A stretch of 64,000 bases of DNA, from assembly GCF_000803645.1 (NCBI RefSeq), contig NZ_CP009122.1, forward strand, positions 4,750,501 to 4,814,500. The letters are read 5' to 3'. The first letter of the stretch is position 1. Every line of letters begins with the position of its first letter. This document shows, piece after piece, positions 48,130 to 56,354 of this stretch. The translations under genes were made by a program, and so were the position numbers. Under the pieces are notes generated by a model that saw nothing but the letters and a program-made list of their open reading frames with translations, did not search any database and had not been told where the DNA came from. This DNA is from Sphingopyxis fribergensis (lineage in GTDB: Bacteria > Pseudomonadota > Alphaproteobacteria > Sphingomonadales > Sphingomonadaceae).

Positions 48130-48615
48130 ATGGAGTTCGAGCGGGAGCATGACCTCCCCTATAGTCCGGAGCAGATATGGGCGGTCCTCGGCGATTTCGA
48201 GAACCACCGGATCTGGAATCCCTATGTCCGGATCGAGCAGCTTGCCGAGGACCCGATCGCGATCCGCTATTCGATGCGCATGGATCCGCACAAGCCCAAG
48301 TTTCTCGAAGTCTCCGCGGCGGTGCTCTCCGCGCGCCCGGGCGAGGAGCTGATACTCGACGTCAAGCCGAGCTTCATCCTCCAGTTCGAGGAGAGTTATA
48401 TCCTGACGCCGACGGCGAGCGGGACGAAGTTCGTTCACCGCTATCGTTGCCGCGGGCCCTTTGCCTGGCTCCGGCTTCCCGGCATCAAGACCAGCTTCCA
48501 GCGAATGATCGCGTCGATCGACGGCATCCTGCTCAGCTACCTCAAGTCCAAATACAGCAAGCCGCCACCGCCGCCGCGACGGCCCAAGTCCAAGTTCAAA
48601 GGTGGCCGGCGATGA
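48130..48615 (+). CDS. SRPBCC-family protein (second)
   Basis: A 161-residue START-like protein beginning MEFEREHDLPYSPEQIWAVL with IWNPYV, and a basic proline-rich tail (SKPPPPPRRPKSKFKGGRR). ATG at 48130 follows GAGGAG. It is 13 bases after the RND gene and overlaps the DsbB gene by ATGA, so it is part of this operon. The tail may bind a partner or membrane surface. Confidence 0.8.
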   Translation: MEFEREHDLPYSPEQIWAVLGDFENHRIWNPYVRIEQLAEDPIAIRYSMRMDPHKPKFLEVSAAVLSARPGEELILDVKPSFILQFEESYILTPTASGTKFVHRYRCRGPFAWLRLPGIKTSFQRMIASIDGILLSYLKSKYSKPPPPPRRPKSKFKGGRR

Positions 48616-49046
48616 CGAGCTTTCCGCTGCTCGCGCCGCACAAATGGCGTCCGCTCGGCGCGGCCTGGGCAATCGCCCTCCTGTCGAGCCTGGCCGTCCT
48701 CTTCGTCGGCGAGGTCATGGGCCAGGCGCCGTGCGACCTCTGCTGGTTCCAGCGTAGCTTCATGTTCCCGCTTGCGATCATTCTCGGCATCGCGGCGTTC
48801 AGGTCGGACCGCGCCATCGTTCCTTATGGGCTGGCGCTGGCTGCGGGCGGTGGTCTCGTCGCTTTCTATCATAGCCTGCTCTACGTCGGCGTCATTCCGG
48901 CCCCGATCGTCCCCTGCACCGGCGGTCCATCATGCTCGGGAGAGAGCATGGCAATCGGAGGCGTGCCGCTGCCCCTCCCGTCGCTGACCGCGTTCGCGCT
49001 CATCCTCACCCTCTTGCTCAACTTCCAAAGGAGACTGAAATCATGA
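48612..49046 (+). CDS. DsbB/BdbC-type disulfide bond protein
   Basis: A 144-residue inner-membrane protein with four hydrophobic helices, CDLC near residue 38 (QAPCDLCWFQR) and the second periplasmic cysteines in VPCTGGPSC. This is the quinone-linked oxidase that reoxidises a DsbA partner. It overlaps the upstream SRPBCC gene (ATGA) and the downstream DsbA gene (ATGA). Confidence 0.88.
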   Translation: MTSFPLLAPHKWRPLGAAWAIALLSSLAVLFVGEVMGQAPCDLCWFQRSFMFPLAIILGIAAFRSDRAIVPYGLALAAGGGLVAFYHSLLYVGVIPAPIVPCTGGPSCSGESMAIGGVPLPLPSLTAFALILTLLLNFQRRLKS

Positions 49047-49687
49047 ACAAACGCATCGGAGTGGTGGCCACGCTTGTCGTTTCCGCACTCGCTTTCACCG
49101 GCGGCGCGATGCTCTACAGCGGAACCGCCGAGGGCGAACCCACGAAGAAGGTCGTGGCGGGGCCCGTCGACAGCCTCATTCGCCCGCATTCGCCGATCAT
49201 CGGACCGAAAAATGCCCCGGTCACCATCGTCGAATTTTTCGACCCGTCGTGCGAGGCCTGCCGCGCCTTCTATCCCACGGTGAAGGGCATCGTTGCCAAA
49301 TATCCCAAGGATGTGCGTCTCGTTATGCGCTACCTGCCGCTGCACCCCGGCTCGGCCGAGGCGATCGTGATCCTCGAAGCCGCCCGCGTCCAGGGCAAGC
49401 TCGAGCCGGTGACGGCCGCCCTGCTCGAAGCGCAGCCCGAATGGCACGACGGCAAGATGGACGGTGCCTGGGCGGCCGCCGAGAAGGCCGGCCTCAATGT
49501 CGCGAAGGCGCGCGCGATGCCGACAACCGATGCGATGGCCTGGATGGAGCAGGACATCGCCGACGCGCGTGCGGTCGGCGTCCGGGGCACGCCGACCTTC
49601 TTCGTCAATGGCGAGATGCTCGTCCAGCCGAGCCCCGAACAGGTCGAGGCCCGAGTCCAGGCCGCGGTAGCGGCAAAGGGCAAATGA
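49043..49687 (+). CDS. DsbA-family thiol:disulfide oxidoreductase
   Basis: A 214-residue exported protein with a signal anchor (VVATLVVSALAFTGG). The active site is CEAC in FFDPSCEACRAFYP and the cis-Pro loop is RGTPTFFVNGE. It acts in the periplasm and is reoxidised by the adjacent DsbB-type protein. Its place in a metal operon suggests protection or folding of metal-sensitive thiol proteins (inference). ATG at 49043 follows AAAGGAG. Confidence 0.9.
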   Translation: MNKRIGVVATLVVSALAFTGGAMLYSGTAEGEPTKKVVAGPVDSLIRPHSPIIGPKNAPVTIVEFFDPSCEACRAFYPTVKGIVAKYPKDVRLVMRYLPLHPGSAEAIVILEAARVQGKLEPVTAALLEAQPEWHDGKMDGAWAAAEKAGLNVAKARAMPTTDAMAWMEQDIADARAVGVRGTPTFFVNGEMLVQPSPEQVEARVQAAVAAKGK

Positions 49688-49693
49688 GGGCCC

Positions 49694-49728
49694 GCACCCG
49701 TCCCGCTTCGTCCACGCGGGACGGGTGC
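49694..49728 (+). terminator. hairpin after the DsbA gene
   Basis: GCACCCGTCCCGC (49694-49706) pairs perfectly with GCGGGACGGGTGC (49716-49728) around a 9-base loop, 6 bases after the stop. It probably ends the operon, although no U-tract follows. Confidence 0.6.
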
Positions 49729-49878
49729 CCACCATGCGGCGCGATACTGTCTCTCCCGCCATCGGCCTGTCGCATGGAGACGCCGGGTCACCGTCCGATC
49801 GGCAGCATCGGAGCCAATATTCACAGCGCATTCAAACATGAAGGGGGATTTTGAACGCCACGAAAAGGAGAGACTGAC

Positions 49879-50184
49879 ATGCGAAAACTGATGACGATCG
49901 CGGCCGCGATGCTCGCCTTCGCGCTCCCCGGAACAGCGCTTGCCCAGCACCATGGCGATCGCGGGGGATATAGCCGCGGACATGACGCGCCACGTGGTCA
50001 TGACCGCGACTATCGTTCCTCACGCCACGGCGTGCCCAATTATGGCTATGATCGTGGCTATCGTGGCTACGATCCCTACTACCGCGGCCATGATCGCCGC
50101 TATGAACGGCGGGACCGCTACGAGCGGCGCTATCAGAAGCGCCGGATGCACCACCATCACCGCGGGCGTCACTGGCGCGGCTAG
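49879..50184 (+). CDS. small secreted Arg/Tyr/His-rich protein
   Basis: A 101-residue protein with a clear signal peptide (LMTIAAAMLAFALPGTALAQ) and a mature part dominated by Arg, Tyr, Gly, His and Asp repeats (GYDRGYRGYDPYYRGHD, ERRDRYERRY), ending in MHHHHRGRHWRG. ATG at 49879 follows AAAGGAGAG. Similar basic, aromatic-rich exported proteins are common in sphingomonads; metal or envelope binding is possible. No family is assigned. Confidence 0.7.
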   Translation: MRKLMTIAAAMLAFALPGTALAQHHGDRGGYSRGHDAPRGHDRDYRSSRHGVPNYGYDRGYRGYDPYYRGHDRRYERRDRYERRYQKRRMHHHHRGRHWRG

Positions 50185-50211
50185 CCGCGACCGCGCGGGC
50201 CGGGCGAGAAA

Positions 50212-50871
50212 CTACCGCTTCGCCCCATAGATTGAAATCGAGCCGGTCGGCGTCGGGATGACTCTCATCTCTTCGACCGCCTCGAAACCCGCGGCTTTAA
50301 GGATCACCGGGACGCAGCCCTTAGCGTTGGGTTCGGTATATTCGAACCCGTCGAGCAGCTGGATCTGTCGAAAAAGCATGCGCATCAGCAGCGAGCGCTG
50401 CTCGCCATAGTCGGCTATGAAAAGGGTCCCGCCCGGCCTCAGGAGCCTGAACATCTGCGCGGCAATCGCTTCCTTAACGGCCATCGGGCACTGGTGAAGG
50501 ACCAGGCTCGATACGATCTTGTCGCATTGCCGGAGTGCGTCGATGCCGTCCAGCTCGTCGCCCATAGCCTCGAACCATCGAATCTCGGCATCGGCAACCT
50601 CAGCCTTGGCGCGCGCGATTTCCAGCACGGCGGGGTCGGGATCGACCGCCAGAACGATGCTCTCCGGCGCCGCCTGCTTGAGGGCGATCGCAAAGGTTCC
50701 CGTGCCGCACCCGATATCGACGATCCGCTCGCCCGGCCGCGGTTCGGCGAAGCGCAGCAAGTCGCTTCGCCATCTTTTCTCTCTGGTCATGAGGGCTATG
50801 GCGGCATCGTAGCGGTCGAGCGATCCGCTCTTGCCGAGTGCCGGGACGAAGTCTCTGTGTGCGTCTGACAT
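50212..50871 (-). CDS. class I SAM-dependent methyltransferase
   Basis: A 219-residue enzyme with SAM motif I VDIGCGTGTFAIAL, motif II acidic residue in LAVDPDP, and LLRPGGTLFIADYG, the UbiE/Methyltransf_11 pattern. No arsenic-type (ArsM) cysteine set is seen, so its substrate is undefined. It lies just downstream of the AraC-type gene on the same strand, 47 bases apart, and may be controlled by it. Confidence 0.85.
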   Translation of the reverse strand: MSDAHRDFVPALGKSGSLDRYDAAIALMTREKRWRSDLLRFAEPRPGERIVDIGCGTGTFAIALKQAAPESIVLAVDPDPAVLEIARAKAEVADAEIRWFEAMGDELDGIDALRQCDKIVSSLVLHQCPMAVKEAIAAQMFRLLRPGGTLFIADYGEQRSLLMRMLFRQIQLLDGFEYTEPNAKGCVPVILKAAGFEAVEEMRVIPTPTGSISIYGAKR

Positions 50872-50918
50872 GATGCGCCTCTACCAGGCGCGATCACGCA
50901 CCGGCTTGAACGGAGAGG

Positions 50919-51608
50919 CTATGATTCGATGAAAAGGTCGCTTGCCCGGATACCGAACATCGCCTTGATCGTGCGGGCGAAATGCGCGCTGTCGCTGAAC
51001 CCTGCCATGTGTGCGGCCTCGGTCGCGCTGCGGCGCATTCCCAATTCGTCGAAGGCGATAATCAACCTTCGCCAGAGCACAAAGCGCTGGAAGGGCATGC
51101 CGATCTCGGCGGCAAAGAGATGCCGGAAGCGGCCGAGCGAAAGGCGGCTCTCCTCCGCCACAGCCGCGAGACGGACAGAGCCCATGGGGATCAGGCGGTC
51201 AATCGAGGCGGCGGCGCGGGTGATGCGCGGATCGAGCGGGGGTCGGGCGCCTCGCGTGAGCCAGTTTTTCCAGAAGGACCGCTGTCCCGGCAGCGCGACA
51301 TGAATCGGATCGGAGCAGATCAGCCGGTCTTTCAGATCTACCGGCGGACCGAAGACCACTGTCGGCTCGACGAACCATAATTCAGCCGTGGGCGCGGGGA
51401 GCAGCCGGTGCACGGTATCGGGTTCGATGAGCAAGCAACGCCCCGACAGGCGCGCGCCATCAGCATCGACCACGGTAAGCGGCTCGGCACAAAACACTGC
51501 CTGCGCCGCAAAATGGCGGTGCGCGGCGGCATCGCCAACCGAACCCGACCAGAGAGCATGATAGTCGCCGAGGCTAAGTCGGCCGTTCCAGTTGGACGTT
51601 TCGGGCAT
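50919..51608 (-). CDS. AraC-family transcriptional regulator
   Basis: A 229-residue regulator with an N-terminal cupin-like sensing half (HRHFAAQAVFCAEPL) and a C-terminal double helix-turn-helix: LAAVAEESRLSLGRFRHLFAAEIG and AAHMAGFSDSAHFARTIKAMFG. Ligand unknown. It precedes the methyltransferase gene on the same strand, its probable target. Confidence 0.85.
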   Translation of the reverse strand: MPETSNWNGRLSLGDYHALWSGSVGDAAAHRHFAAQAVFCAEPLTVVDADGARLSGRCLLIEPDTVHRLLPAPTAELWFVEPTVVFGPPVDLKDRLICSDPIHVALPGQRSFWKNWLTRGARPPLDPRITRAAASIDRLIPMGSVRLAAVAEESRLSLGRFRHLFAAEIGMPFQRFVLWRRLIIAFDELGMRRSATEAAHMAGFSDSAHFARTIKAMFGIRASDLFIES

Positions 51609-51734
51609 CGGGTCGCAATAGCAGGCCTAACTCGTGTGCGTAACGGGCGCCGGGTAAGCACTCTGGCTCGGAGGCTCTTTTCGGAAGCCGTCTTACGGCC
51701 AAGGAGGAGTGCGCCGACCCCGTGATGATTCCCC

Positions 51735-53681
51735 TCATCGACCGGGCGCTGTCTCGATGCGGCGATGTTGCCGACTGTTGTAACGATAGCCGATCCAGAG
51801 GATTGCAAGCGCGAGAAGCTGGAGCAACAACGGTTCGAGCGAAGGAAATATCCCCATCGCCGGGAAGCGGGGAAAATGAGCTAGCGGGGTGATGCCGAGG
51901 AGGCCGGCTTCCTGTAGCGCGCCCGCGCCCTTGCCGGCCAGGACAACCGCGAGGATAGCGATGAGCGAAGAGCTGTAAGCGAAAAATCTTCCGATCGGCA
52001 GGACCCGGCTGTAACGAAGCATGACCCATGCGATTGCTGCCAGGATCACCACTGCGGTTCCGGCTCCGGCGGCGATCGCGCTGCGGCTTCCTTGCGCGGC
52101 GAGAGCTGCGAAAAACAGGATGGTCTCAAAGACTTCCCGATAGACCACGAGGAAAGCGAGCCCGAACAGGAACCAGGCCGAGCGACGTGAAAGCGCTTTG
52201 CCCATCGCTTCGCGAATATAGCGCTGCCAGCTCTCCGCATGTGACTTTCCGTGCATCCAGATGCCGACCCAGACGAGAACGACTGCGGCGAAAAGCGAGC
52301 CAAATCCCTCTGTCAACTCGCGGTTCGCTCCGCTGATCGAGATTGCATAGGTCGCGACTGCCCAGGTTGCGCCGCCGGCTGCCAGGGCTGCGATCCAGCC
52401 GCCATGGACATAGGGTAGGACCTCAGGCCGTTCGGCCTTTCGTAAGAAAGCGATCATCGCCACGATGATCAGAAGCGCTTCGAGACCCTCGCGCAGCAAG
52501 ATGGTAAGCGCCCCGACAAAGGTCGATGCGTCGCTGGCTGCATCGGGAGACAGTGCAGCTTCGGCATCGGCGAAAAGGGTTTCGACTGCGGCGGCTTTAC
52601 CCGCGACCGCATCGACCGGCACACCTCGCGCGATGGACACGCGATAATCGGACATCGCGGATTCGATTTGCGCCATAAGGGCGGAATCGCGCGTCGTCAG
52701 GATCGGCTCAATCGGTTCGAAACCGTCGAGATAGGCGGACAGCGCGAGACGCTCTGCCTCGCTCCGATTTCCCTTGCGGTACGCGGCAAGGCTTTGCGCC
52801 AATTTGTCACGGGCAACCGCAAGCGTCGCGGGCGAAGCGGTTGTCAATGCTTGGGGATCTGAGCGCAAATAGGCGGTAAGCGCGTCGGCCTGCTCCGATC
52901 CCAGCCCACGACCAAGCACTTCCGGGCTGAGACTCGTGAAGGCTTGCAGGTCGGGGACCAGTTCGCGCGCCGCAGGGGTCTGGTTCCAGACACGCCGGCC
53001 GGCTGCGACGTCGCGAAAGGCAAATCCACCGGCATAGGCTGCTACCGCCCAGCGGTCGTCGGAGGGCAAATGGGCAAAACTGGGCATGGACGTGCCTTCG
53101 AGCCCCTGTCCTATCACCTGATAGAGCGCGAACAGACTGCGCTTGCGAGCGCGTCCGGCGTCGGTGAAATCGATAGGTGCCGGGTCGAGCCCCTTGGCCT
53201 GAGGTCCATTGCCATCGCCGCGCGCGCCGTGACAGCTGGCGCAATTTTCCAGATAGACTTGGGCTCCGCGCCGGGGATCTGGAGCGTTGCGCGGCGCGAG
53301 GGGCACAGGGTAGGCGGCGAGGAGGTCCGCCGCGAGTCCGCGCGCCTGGCCAGCCACCTTGCCGGGGTCCGCCTTCGATGCGATCGCCGTCTGGAGTTGT
53401 CCCGCTTCACTGACAAGGCGAGCCCGCGCCGGGGATACCGGAAGCGCTTCGATCCCCTTGCGAACGGTGGCGGAAAACTCGGTCATCTCGGCATATTCGA
53501 CCGTGCTCGTCACCGCGCCATTCGAGACCGCTCCACCATAGTCGACCGCAACATAGTCCAGCAGGCGCCAGATGGTCTGGACTTCGCCGGCATCAGTGCG
53601 GGCCTGTGCCGTCGGCACGACGAGGCCGCAGATTGCAGCGAGCGCGATCAGCAGAGAGAGAAAGCGGCGGGCGGGGGGCAT
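51735..53681 (-). CDS. cytochrome c / FTR1-family metal permease (PbrT-like)
   Basis: A 648-residue protein: signal peptide, a c-type heme site C147-x2-C150-H151 (ENCASCHG), then an FTR1/ILT permease domain with seven helices from about residue 385. The permease has the REGLE (LLREGLEALLI) and REVFE (VYREVFETI) motifs that bind Fe3+ in FTR1. The same fusion occurs in PbrT, a lead uptake protein of Cupriavidus. It starts 5 bases after the CDF gene stop, forming an operon under a MerR-type promoter; iron or lead traffic is the likely role. Confidence 0.88.
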   Translation of the reverse strand: MPPARRFLSLLIALAAICGLVVPTAQARTDAGEVQTIWRLLDYVAVDYGGAVSNGAVTSTVEYAEMTEFSATVRKGIEALPVSPARARLVSEAGQLQTAIASKADPGKVAGQARGLAADLLAAYPVPLAPRNAPDPRRGAQVYLENCASCHGARGDGNGPQAKGLDPAPIDFTDAGRARKRSLFALYQVIGQGLEGTSMPSFAHLPSDDRWAVAAYAGGFAFRDVAAGRRVWNQTPAARELVPDLQAFTSLSPEVLGRGLGSEQADALTAYLRSDPQALTTASPATLAVARDKLAQSLAAYRKGNRSEAERLALSAYLDGFEPIEPILTTRDSALMAQIESAMSDYRVSIARGVPVDAVAGKAAAVETLFADAEAALSPDAASDASTFVGALTILLREGLEALLIIVAMIAFLRKAERPEVLPYVHGGWIAALAAGGATWAVATYAISISGANRELTEGFGSLFAAVVLVWVGIWMHGKSHAESWQRYIREAMGKALSRRSAWFLFGLAFLVVYREVFETILFFAALAAQGSRSAIAAGAGTAVVILAAIAWVMLRYSRVLPIGRFFAYSSSLIAILAVVLAGKGAGALQEAGLLGITPLAHFPRFPAMGIFPSLEPLLLQLLALAILWIGYRYNSRQHRRIETAPGR

Positions 53682-53686
53682 TGGCC

Positions 53687-54328
53687 CTATTGTCCGGGCA
53701 CAGTCGACAGTTCGCGCAATTCGGTCCGCGCGCTGCGTAGAATCTCATAGGCCGAATGCAGGAAAAGCGTGGCAATGATGGCGGCGACTGCAAGGTCGGG
53801 CCAGGCTTGCCCGGTCCATGCGACGAGGCCGGCGGCGATGATCACCGCCACATTGGCGATCGCGTCGTTGCGGCTGAACAGCCACACCGCCCGGACATTG
53901 GCGTCGCCTTCGCGGAACCGCGAGAGGACCGCGGCCGAGGTGAGGTTGACGAGGAGGGCGGCGGCGCCGATGCCGCCCATCAGCTCGGCTTCGGGCGGAA
54001 CCGCGGTCAGGGCACGCCACAGCGCGACGCCGATGACCCCTATGCCAAGCGACAGCAGGAACAGGCCTTGGGCTAAGGCGATACGCGTGCGGGCGAGCGC
54101 AGTCCAGCCTATCGCGACGAGGCCGGCCAACGTGATCGTGCCGTCGCCGATAAAGTCGAGCGAGTCGGCTTTCAGCGCCTGGCTGTTGGCGATGAACCCG
54201 CCGACGATCTCGATCGCGCCGAAGCCGAGATTGAGAATTACGACGATCCACAAGGCCCTTCGATAGGCGGGATCGCGTTCGGCCCTGACGGTGTCGCCCG
54301 TGCAGCCGCAATTGCTGTCGTTGCTCAT
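53687..54328 (-). CDS. CDF-type cation transporter, short form
   Basis: A 213-residue membrane protein with about six helices; helix II has ADSLDFIGDG and helix V FSRNDAIAN. The N-terminus carries NCGCTG, a possible metal-capture cysteine pair. It lacks the cytoplasmic domain, like its relative at 27330. First gene after the MerR-type promoter at 54335-54365. Confidence 0.88.
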   Translation of the reverse strand: MSNDSNCGCTGDTVRAERDPAYRRALWIVVILNLGFGAIEIVGGFIANSQALKADSLDFIGDGTITLAGLVAIGWTALARTRIALAQGLFLLSLGIGVIGVALWRALTAVPPEAELMGGIGAAALLVNLTSAAVLSRFREGDANVRAVWLFSRNDAIANVAVIIAAGLVAWTGQAWPDLAVAAIIATLFLHSAYEILRSARTELRELSTVPGQ

Positions 54329-54334
54329 TCCCCT

Positions 54335-54365
54335 GTTCTACATTCTACAGTAACTGTAGAAGCAA
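54335..54365 (-). promoter_or_regulatory. MerR-type promoter of the CDF-FTR1 operon
   Basis: On the minus strand TTGCTT (54360-54365) and TAGAAC (54335-54340) are 19 bases apart. The dyad TTCTACAG-TAA-CTGTAGAA spans 54343-54361. It lies between the CDF gene and the divergent MerR gene, and resembles the PbrR-type sequence. Confidence 0.82.
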
Positions 54366-54398
54366 GCTGAAATCGAAACGAGACTGAGAGGAAGGGAG

Positions 54399-54812
54399 AT
54401 GGCGCGCGACACGCGGCTGCCGATCGGCGGCCTGGCGAAACGCACCGGCACCAAGGTAAACACGATCCGCTTCTATGAGGATATCGGATTGCTGCCTTGC
54501 GCAGCGCGCACAGCCTCTGGCCGGCGCACCTACGGGGATGAGGATGTCGGGCGCCTCGCATTCATCCGCAATGCCCGCGGCCTCGGCTTTTCGATCGATG
54601 AAATCCGGTCGTTGACGGCGCTGGCCTTGGGGCCGGGGCAGGACTGCGCCGAAATCCGCGCAGTTGCGGCGCGTCACCTGCTCGATGTCGATGAAAAGCT
54701 GGAACGGATGGCGCGGCTCCGTGCTGAACTTGCCCGTATCGTCCAGCTCTGCGATGGCGGGCCGGTGTCGGATTGCCGGGTCATCGAGGCCATCGCCGCC
54801 GGAAATGCCTAG
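54399..54812 (+). CDS. MerR-family metal regulator (CadR/PbrR/ZntR-like)
   Basis: A 137-residue protein with helix-turn-helix IGGLAKRTGTKVNTIRFYEDIGLLP and metal-loop cysteines C83, C118 and C126. The loop QLCDGGPVSDC resembles the CadR/ZntR class more than MerR, and the C14 of PbrR is absent. It should control the divergent CDF-FTR1 operon. Cd, Pb or Zn is the likely inducer. Confidence 0.86.
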   Translation: MARDTRLPIGGLAKRTGTKVNTIRFYEDIGLLPCAARTASGRRTYGDEDVGRLAFIRNARGLGFSIDEIRSLTALALGPGQDCAEIRAVAARHLLDVDEKLERMARLRAELARIVQLCDGGPVSDCRVIEAIAAGNA

Positions 54813-54847
54813 CCGCCGCGCTATCGGGACTGTCGGCGGCTTGCGGC

Positions 54848-55075
54848 TCAGCCGCAGCAACTGCCCTTGCCGCCGTCAACCTGTATTGGCGGGCAGGGTA
54901 CCGTGCCATAGGAACAGAAGACACAGCAGTCTCCTGGCAGCGGCTTGAGCAGCGCGCCGCATCCCTTGCAGTCGTAGAAATACTGACACGCATCGGTGGG
55001 CATGATTTCGTCGGCGATTTGACCGCAGAGCGGACACGTCAGCGTCGATTGCAGGACCGGCGAGGGATCAAGCAT
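54848..55075 (-). CDS. GDCCVxC-domain protein (second copy)
   Basis: A 75-residue paralogue of the protein at 19415, with the same GDCCVFCSYG core, CPLCGQ, CKGCG and terminal SCCG. It overlaps the upstream merT-type gene by 8 bases, exactly as in the mercury element. Here it is the last gene of the module; no merA or merB follows. Confidence 0.87.
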   Translation of the reverse strand: MLDPSPVLQSTLTCPLCGQIADEIMPTDACQYFYDCKGCGALLKPLPGDCCVFCSYGTVPCPPIQVDGGKGSCCG

Positions 55076-55427
55076 AGCGATAGCCGAGCCAGAGGAGGAC
55101 GGCGGCGAGGAGCAGTCCGATCAGGGTCACAAAGCGCAGCGACGCGGGCACGCACAGGCCATCGGCGCCGCAGCGCGCCGCGCGCATCTGCTGGCGCGCC
55201 AGCAGGACGCCACCGGCGACGAGCGAAATTGCGCCGAATGCGACGAACCAGAGCCGGTAGGGCGCGGCCGGGACCGCTATGCCGACGAGCCAGGCGGACC
55301 CGAGCCCCGCCGAGGCCAGCAGCATGGGGAGGGCGCAGCAGGTGGCTGCGAGAAAGCCCGATGCGATCCCGCCAAGCGCCAGCGAAATGGCCCCAAATCC
55401 TTTTGGACGCCTTGCATCTCCAGCCAA
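55068..55427 (-). CDS. merT: MerT-type mercuric ion transporter (second copy)
   Basis: A 119-residue three-helix membrane protein with cysteine pair in LAATCCALPMLL and a loop pair ARCGADGLC. The start is taken as TTG at 55427, which puts AAGGAG 7 bases upstream; TTG at 55433 is too close to it. It faces merR across a typical mer promoter. Function inferred as Hg(II) import. Confidence 0.82.
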   Translation of the reverse strand: MAGDARRPKGFGAISLALGGIASGFLAATCCALPMLLASAGLGSAWLVGIAVPAAPYRLWFVAFGAISLVAGGVLLARQQMRAARCGADGLCVPASLRFVTLIGLLLAAVLLWLGYRYA

Positions 55428-55457
55428 ATTCAAACTCCTTGTTTCGCGGTAGCGGCA

Positions 55458-55488
55458 AGTCTACCATCTGTAGTGACTACAGATGCAA
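55458..55488 (-). promoter_or_regulatory. mer promoter/operator (second copy)
   Basis: On the minus strand TTGCAT (55483-55488) and TAGACT (55458-55463) are 19 bases apart. The dyad CATCTGTAG-TGA-CTACAGATG (55465-55485) shares CTGTAGTNNCTACAG with the operator at 19009. Same orientation relative to merT and merR as in the mobile element. Confidence 0.87.
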
Positions 55489-55499
55489 GCGGAATCGCA

Positions 55500-55901
55500 A
55501 TGGCCCCCTCAAGCACCATCCCCATCGGCGAGCTTTCTCGGCTTACCGGCTGCAATATCGAGACGATCCGCTATTATGAGCGCATCGGCATTCTGCCCGC
55601 GCCGGTCCGGTACGGGCGATTTCGCCGTTATGATTCAGCTGGTGTGCGGCGCCTTGCATTTGTGCGCCGCGCGCGCGAACTGGGGTTTCCCCTCGATACG
55701 GTCCGGACTTTGCTCCTTCTTGCCGAAGGCGGCGGCCATAGCTGCGATCAGGCGCGCCATATGGCCGAGAGCCAGCTTGCCGACGTCCTCGCCAAGCGCG
55801 CCGACCTCGACCGGATGGCCGCTGTCTTGGGCGATCTTGTCGAGGCGTGCGGCGCCGGCGATGCCGGGGGCTGCCCGCTTCTGGAGGCGCTGTCCGACTA
55901 G
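55500..55901 (+). CDS. merR: MerR mercury-responsive regulator (second copy)
   Basis: A 133-residue regulator closely similar to the one at 18572, with C82, C117 and C125 as the three Hg(II) ligands (HSCDQAR, EACGAGDAGGC). ATG at 55500 is preferred to a GTG at 55473 that lies inside the operator dyad. It controls the divergent merT-GDCCVxC pair. Confidence 0.9.
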   Translation: MAPSSTIPIGELSRLTGCNIETIRYYERIGILPAPVRYGRFRRYDSAGVRRLAFVRRARELGFPLDTVRTLLLLAEGGGHSCDQARHMAESQLADVLAKRADLDRMAAVLGDLVEACGAGDAGGCPLLEALSD

Positions 55902-55985
55902 GTTCGAGTACAGCCGTCTTCCGCCAGCGCCCCAAAGCAGCCATTGCGCGCGGCAACTAGGGCCACCGCGCGCAATGGCGGCGCG

Positions 55986-56354
55986 TTACGGCGCCTTGTC
56001 GAGCTTGGTGATCGTCCCGGCCTTGCCGTCCCAATTGAGCTCGAACGCGACCTTGTCGCCGACCTTGATGTCCTTCAGCAGCTCGGGTTTCGCCGCAAAA
56101 CCCATCGTCATCGGCGGCCATTCGAGTTCGGCGATCGCGCCATGATCGAGCGTGACCTGGCCTTTTGCCGTATCGATCGCGGTCACGGTCGCCGTGCCCT
56201 TGCCATGCTTCGTTTCGGCCGGGGCCGCCATGGTCCCTGTGTCATCGGCCATCGCGGCCTTTTCTTCCGTCTTCGGTGCTTCGCCTTGCTTGCCGCAGGC
56301 GACAAGTCCAGCGCCGAGCGCAAGGCTGAGCGTAATCGCAGTGAGTTTATTCAT
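55986..56354 (-). CDS. cusF: CusF-type periplasmic copper chaperone, lipoprotein
   Basis: A 122-residue lipoprotein (lipobox LVAC at the signal end) with a C-terminal CusF domain. The Cu(I)/Ag(I) site residues appear as H, W, M and M in [18 protein letters not shown]. It is the last gene of the cus operon; its ATG overlaps the cusA stop. It hands periplasmic Cu(I) to CusB. Confidence 0.92.
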   Translation of the reverse strand: MNKLTAITLSLALGAGLVACGKQGEAPKTEEKAAMADDTGTMAAPAETKHGKGTATVTAIDTAKGQVTLDHGAIAELEWPPMTMGFAAKPELLKDIKVGDKVAFELNWDGKAGTITKLDKAP

